DNA of 10,176 bases from Planctomycetaceae bacterium (GTDB lineage Bacteria > Planctomycetota > Planctomycetia > Planctomycetales > Planctomycetaceae). The translations under genes were made by a program, and so were the position numbers. Location of the stretch: the NCBI GenBank assembly GCA_003503535.1, contig DOCI01000153.1, positions 29,402-39,577 on the forward strand, written 5' to 3'. Numbering within the stretch: the first letter of the stretch is position 1; every line of letters starts with the position of its first letter. The notes beneath the pieces were generated by a model. That model saw only the letters and a list, made by a program, of their open reading frames with translations, did not search any database and was not told the DNA's origin. Positions 7,978 through 10,176 of this stretch are shown here, in pieces.

Positions 7978-8616
7978 CGAGTTCTGCTCAAATGATTTAT
8001 CGGCATGAGCGAGCCATTTTTCGCGGATTAAGGCGGCTTTGCGTTTGACGGTTCGGGTTGTCACGCCGAGTTTTTCTGCAATCTCTTCTGTGGAGTACGA
8101 TTCGAGTTTTAATCGGGCGACTTCTCGCAGCACATCGTCATCGAGTTCGTCCATCAACTGGGCATGTTGTTCATCGAGAGCGAGCAGAGTTTGTGGTGTG
8201 GGATCTTCTCCGAGAAACAAATCCCAGCCCGGGGCTGCTCCAGCATCGGCTCGGTTTAGAAAAATCGATTCCCCACGTACATCTTTTCCGCCGCGTTTTT
8301 TGGCGAGTTGATGCCGAACCTGATCGGTCACCTTGCGTTGAGTCATCACAATGAGCAGGGCCCACAATCCATCACGATCATGCAGTTCGGGGAACTGACC
8401 GCGAGCCGCTCCGTTCATGAAATTATTCATCACACTCAATGCGACATCTTCCTCATCAGCGACGCGTCGATTGGCAGCTCCCAGTCGTTTCCGCGCGAGG
8501 GGGACGAGCCTTTCGAAGTATCGATTCCATAAATCAGCCTGCGCGTCCGTCTCTCCCTGTTGGAGGGCATCGATCATCATACTGACGGAACCGGGTGAAG
8601 AATCGTTCTCTTCCAT
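7975..8616 (-). CDS. ECF-type RNA polymerase sigma factor (planctomycete type)
   Basis: A 213-residue sigma-70 family protein of the extracytoplasmic-function class, which would direct RNA polymerase to a specific promoter set. Region 2-like sequence runs about 25-105 (ADLWNRYFERLVPLARKRLG, DEEDVALSVMNNF, then LIVMTQRKVTDQVRHQLAKKRGG). The linker KDVRGESIF is typical of planctomycete ECF proteins. A region 4 helix-turn-helix spans about 158-201 (LDDDVLREVARLKLESYSTEEIAEKLGVTTRTVKRKAALIREKW). The frame extends to an ATG at 8679, but the start at 8616 fits the family's usual short N-terminus and has AGGA 10 bases upstream, while no ribosome binding site precedes 8679. No anti-sigma gene is adjacent. 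The nearest signalling partner is the convergent Ser/Thr kinase; planctomycete ECF sigmas are often found near such kinases, so kinase control is a reasonable but untested inference. Confidence 0.92.
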   Translation of the reverse strand: MEENDSSPGSVSMMIDALQQGETDAQADLWNRYFERLVPLARKRLGAANRRVADEEDVALSVMNNFMNGAARGQFPELHDRDGLWALLIVMTQRKVTDQVRHQLAKKRGGKDVRGESIFLNRADAGAAPGWDLFLGEDPTPQTLLALDEQHAQLMDELDDDVLREVARLKLESYSTEEIAEKLGVTTRTVKRKAALIREKWLAHADKSFEQNS

Positions 8617-8718
8617 GGGGATGATGTCCTGAATAAATTTCTGATGGTCTGGCTTCAATCCGATCCTCAAGGATCTCATGCCAAACTATTTTGAACGCTT
8701 GTGAATCATCACGCAATG

Positions 8719-8766
8719 AAAAACGCCAATGCATTTTCGGAATTAACCGCTTGCATTGGCGTATTC
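8719..8766 (-). terminator. intrinsic terminator of the first Gly/Tyr-rich protein gene
   Basis: ACGCCAATGCA (8723-8733) and TGCATTGGCGT (8752-8762) form a perfect 11-base stem around an 18-base loop that holds a further CGG/CCG pairing. On the minus strand the stem is followed by a T-run (GTTTTTC). It lies about 45 bases past the stop at 8807 and separates that gene from the sigma factor gene, which therefore needs its own promoter. Confidence 0.85.
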
Positions 8767-8806
8767 ATGTTAGATCGCAAGTTTTGCAACCTGATGTGCG
8801 ACCGGC

Positions 8807-9148
8807 TTACCGGTGCAAATCGTAATGTCCGGGATGGTAGTGAAAATGGTTTCCATGGCGATCATAGTGACCGGGATGGTAATCCAAGTGAGGTTGACGG
8901 TAATAGCTGCTGTAGGATCGGCCATAATTGTAGCTGTTGCCGTATCCGTAGTTGCGGTTCCCGTAACCATAACCATAATTCCCGCCTCGATATGATGGCG
9001 AACAACCATATCCACGATTGTACGAACCGACCGTGAAACCGTAATTGTTGCCACTGATACCGAACTGCCAGTTGCTGGCTTGTGCTGGTTGGCTACTTAC
9101 CAAACTGAAGCCTAAAACTGCAATCGCGCACAGTGTAATCTTATACAT
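8807..9148 (-). CDS. secreted Gly/Tyr/Asn-rich small protein with His-rich tail (paralogue 1)
   Basis: A 113-residue exported protein of unknown function. A signal peptide is clear: MYKITLC, hydrophobic AIAVLGFSLVSS, cleavage after AQA at residue 24. The mature protein begins SNWQFGISGNNYGFTVGSYN, continues as a low-complexity Gly/Tyr/Asn/Ser region (about 46-83: GGNYGYGYGNRNYGYGN) and ends in a His-rich tail (about 88-113) with two HPGHYD units around RHGNHFHY; about 8 of the last 25 residues are His, so metal binding is possible. The start has a strong ribosome binding site, GGAGAAGGGG at 9155-9164 with 6-base spacing. It has its own terminator and a TATAAT-like upstream box. The gene at 9668 is a close paralogue in the same orientation. 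Tyr/Gly repeats suggest a surface, matrix or self-associating role, which is inference only. Confidence 0.85.
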   Translation of the reverse strand: MYKITLCAIAVLGFSLVSSQPAQASNWQFGISGNNYGFTVGSYNRGYGCSPSYRGGNYGYGYGNRNYGYGNSYNYGRSYSSYYRQPHLDYHPGHYDRHGNHFHYHPGHYDLHR

Positions 9149-9154
9149 TGCAAA

Positions 9155-9164
9155 CCCCTTCTCC
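9155..9164 (-). promoter_or_regulatory. strong ribosome binding site of paralogue 1
   Basis: On the minus strand GGAGAAGGGG precedes the ATG at 9148 by 6 bases. It is the strongest Shine-Dalgarno seen in the window and suggests efficient translation. The paralogue at 10012 has a weaker AAGG (10020-10023, 7-base spacing). Confidence 0.7.
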
Positions 9165-9182
9165 CTACGTTAATTGTTATCA

Positions 9183-9229
9183 TTTGACGTCCATCCCACT
9201 TTCTCAGCGGTTTGGGGCCACACGTCAAA
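9183..9229 (-). promoter_or_regulatory. inverted repeat in the leader of paralogue 1
   Basis: TTTGACGT (9183-9190) and ACGTCAAA (9222-9229) are a perfect 8-base inverted repeat separated by 31 bases. It sits between the TATAAT-like box and the ribosome binding site. The TTGAC/GTCAA core recurs in the leader of paralogue 2. It could be an RNA stem in the 5' leader or a regulator site. Confidence 0.45.
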
Positions 9230-9239
9230 CCTTCTTACT

Positions 9240-9245
9240 ATTATA
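9240..9245 (-). promoter_or_regulatory. possible -10 box of paralogue 1
   Basis: The minus strand reads TATAAT, a consensus -10 hexamer, giving a leader of roughly 85 bases. The hexamer 17 bases upstream (TAACCG) is a poor -35, and paralogue 2 has CATCAT at the aligned place, so the call is weak. Confidence 0.35.
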
Positions 9246-9300
9246 CGTAGCGAGGCTCATGCCGGTTAGGGGACATCTTTTTGACAGGAAATTCCAAATT
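9246..9300 (-). promoter_or_regulatory. upstream block conserved between the two paralogues
   Basis: TAGCGAGGC (9248-9256), GGACATC (9271-9277) and AATTCCAAATT (ending 9300) recur upstream of paralogue 2 as TAGCGAAGC (10111-10119), GGACATC (10134-10140) and AATTCCAAATT. TAGCGA to GGACATC is 23 bases in both, and start codon to TAGCGA is 99-100 bases in both. The retained spacing suggests a promoter or operator, or simply recent duplication. Confidence 0.55.
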
Positions 9301-9540
9301 AATATCAGATTCCCTCAAGATTGAGCTATCCAGTGCAGTTGTTGTCCTTGCTGTATGCCCTAAATTTCGCCATGAGAAGAATCCTTTACGTTTTTTGTTT
9401 TATGTTTCAAATGATCCAAGGGCAATAAGGATTTCTCCTGGCATGTGAGCGAAAGGACTTCAGTTTGAAGCTCGCTGCTTAACAACACCAGGCTTCAGCG
9501 GATCATAATTCAGTTTGATTGCGTATTCGTGAGTTCCCAA
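9301..9540. other. spacer between the two paralogous units
   Basis: These 240 bases separate the upstream block of paralogue 1 from the terminator of paralogue 2. No reading frame, hairpin or repeat could be supported. A T-rich patch lies around 9388-9410. Confidence 0.5.
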
Positions 9541-9584
9541 TAAAAAAACCAATGCAATCTCGGAATATCCCGCTTGCATTGGCT
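9541..9584 (-). terminator. intrinsic terminator of the second Gly/Tyr-rich protein gene
   Basis: CCAATGCAA (9549-9557) and TTGCATTGG (9574-9582) form a perfect 9-base stem. On the minus strand it is followed by a run of seven T. The loop (CGGAATATCCCGC) resembles that of the terminator at 8719-8766 (CGGAATTAACCGC), showing that the two are homologous. Confidence 0.85.
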
Positions 9585-9667
9585 TACCATCAAATGGCAT
9601 TGATTGTCGACAAATAGTCAGATTCTCAATTTAAACTCTTGCTCAATCCGACGTTCCGACACAGGTT

Positions 9668-10012
9668 TCAATGACAGCGATAGTTGCCCGAATAGGGTTG
9701 GCTGTAATAACTGCGGTTAGACCGGCCATAATTGTTGCCATAGCCGTAATTGCCATAGTTGCTGTTACCGTAGCCATAGTTACTGTTTCTGTGGCCGTAG
9801 TTGCTGTTTCCGTAACCAGAATTTCCGTATCCGTGACCGTAGTTACCACCATGAAACGATGGCGAATTGTTGTATCCACGATTGTAGGATCCGGCGGTGA
9901 ATCCGTAATTGTTACCACTGACACCGAATTGCCAGTTGCTGGCTTGCGCTGATTGCGATGCAACCAGTGAGAACCCCAAAATCGCCAATGTGCACAGTGT
10001 GAACTTGTACAT
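9668..10012 (-). CDS. secreted Gly/Tyr/Asn-rich small protein, short-tailed (paralogue 2)
   Basis: A 114-residue exported protein, close paralogue of the gene at 8807. The frame opens at 10123, but the ATG at 10012 is the start: it aligns with paralogue 1, has AAGG 7 bases upstream, and begins a signal peptide (MYKFTLC, TLAILGFSLVAS, cleavage after AQA at 24). The mature start SNWQFGVSGNNYGFTAGSYN is nearly identical to paralogue 1. The Gly/Tyr/Asn region is longer (about 46-101: GGNYGHGYGNSGYGNSNYGH and on), mostly near-repeats of YGNSN and YGYGN. It ends SYYSQPYSGNYRCH without the His-rich tail: the stop TGA falls where paralogue 1 has the Gly codon GGA in a matching CAT-xGA-AAC context. 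It may therefore be a truncated version, or paralogue 1 may have gained its tail. Function unknown. Confidence 0.83.
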   Translation of the reverse strand: MYKFTLCTLAILGFSLVASQSAQASNWQFGVSGNNYGFTAGSYNRGYNNSPSFHGGNYGHGYGNSGYGNSNYGHRNSNYGYGNSNYGNYGYGNNYGRSNRSYYSQPYSGNYRCH

Positions 10013-10053
10013 AACTCTACCTTGTTTTCTTCTTAAAATTACTCTTATCGGAT

Positions 10054-10092
10054 GACTCATTGACTTGCTGAGTTTTATGAGTCCCCTGTCAA
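10054..10092 (-). promoter_or_regulatory. inverted repeats in the leader of paralogue 2
   Basis: GACTCAT (10054-10060) pairs with ATGAGTC (10077-10083), and TTGAC (10060-10064) pairs with GTCAA (10088-10092). The two stems overlap and would be mutually exclusive. The TTGAC/GTCAA pair is in the same place as the 8-base inverted repeat of paralogue 1, between ribosome binding site and promoter block. Confidence 0.4.
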
Positions 10093-10093
10093 A

Positions 10094-10176
10094 TTTGCTT
10101 ACATGATGCATAGCGAAGCCCACACCAATCAGAGGACATCGTTTTGATTAATAATTCTGAAGTAATTCCAAATTTT
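10094..10176 (-). promoter_or_regulatory. conserved upstream block of paralogue 2
   Basis: This is the counterpart of 9231-9300, with TAGCGAAGC (10111-10119), GGACATC (10134-10140) and AATTCCAAATT near the edge. About 11 extra bases lie between the last two motifs compared with paralogue 1. No good -10 hexamer is seen (CATCAT at the aligned place). The block runs into the window edge. Confidence 0.45.

Noticed and set aside
8662-8675. GATCCT-CA-AGGATC palindrome upstream of the sigma factor start
   Set aside because: It could be an operator, but arms of 6 bases are common by chance and no second copy was seen.
8617-8679. Longer start of the sigma factor at 8679
   Set aside because: No ribosome binding site there, and the family normally begins about 10-20 residues before the LWxRYF helix, which fits the ATG at 8616.
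9271-9300. Possible ECF-type promoter (GGAATT ... GTC on the minus strand) upstream of paralogue 1
   Set aside because: The spacing between the two parts is about 11 bases longer upstream of paralogue 2, so a shared ECF promoter is not supported.
9671-9952. Plus-strand Val/Ile/Ala-rich frame opposite paralogue 2 (similar frame at 8813-8995)
   Set aside because: This composition is the mirror image of Gly/Tyr/Asn codons on the real strand, so these are shadows and not membrane proteins.
10013-10123. Longer start of paralogue 2 at 10123
   Set aside because: The extra 37 residues precede a signal peptide that aligns exactly with paralogue 1, and they overlap the conserved leader repeats.

Overview
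The window looks like a chromosomal segment of a planctomycete (Planctomycetota), probably of the Gimesia/Rubinisphaera kind. Four things point there: a PhoD-type phosphatase of a kind I associate with planctomycetes; a Ser/Thr kinase with the planctomycete-style N-terminal 'W..GsdPrIekYL...LL.lELelR' leader; a compact ECF sigma factor carrying the 'VTDQVRHQLAKKRGGKDVRGES' type of linker; and long intergenic stretches with hairpin-forming repeats. Genus-level placement is inference from memory.

Layout. (1) 1-509, plus strand: C-terminal part of a purple-acid-phosphatase-like metallophosphoesterase, cut by the window edge. (2) 510-1217: about 700 bp with no supportable gene and one short tandem repeat. 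(3) 1218-3080, minus strand: exported PhoD-like phosphatase/phosphodiesterase, convergent with gene 1. (4) 3282-7307, plus strand: a 1341-residue Ser/Thr kinase fused to a STAND-type ATPase and a long helical TPR-like tail, diverging from the phosphatase. (5) 7308-7589: intergenic repeats with several hairpins. (6) 7590-7925, minus: small predicted three-helix membrane protein. (7) 7975-8616, minus: ECF-type sigma factor, convergent with the kinase. (8) 8719-10176, minus: two paralogous secreted Gly/Tyr/Asn-rich small proteins, each with its own promoter region, leader inverted repeat and hairpin terminator. They form a tandem duplication of a whole transcription unit that runs up to the right edge.

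How the parts may work together. The two phosphatases belong to unrelated folds and could both release phosphate from organic esters outside the cytoplasm. The kinase-ATPase and the sigma factor are typical planctomycete signalling parts, and their proximity is suggestive, but they do not share an operon here. The paralogous secreted proteins are the most unusual feature. They share signal peptide, 'SNWQFG.SGNNYGFT' core, promoter block spacing and terminator, but differ at the C-terminus: one keeps a His-rich tail, and the other stops at the codon aligned with a Gly codon of the first (GGA versus TGA). No mobile element, tRNA, rRNA or CRISPR array was seen.
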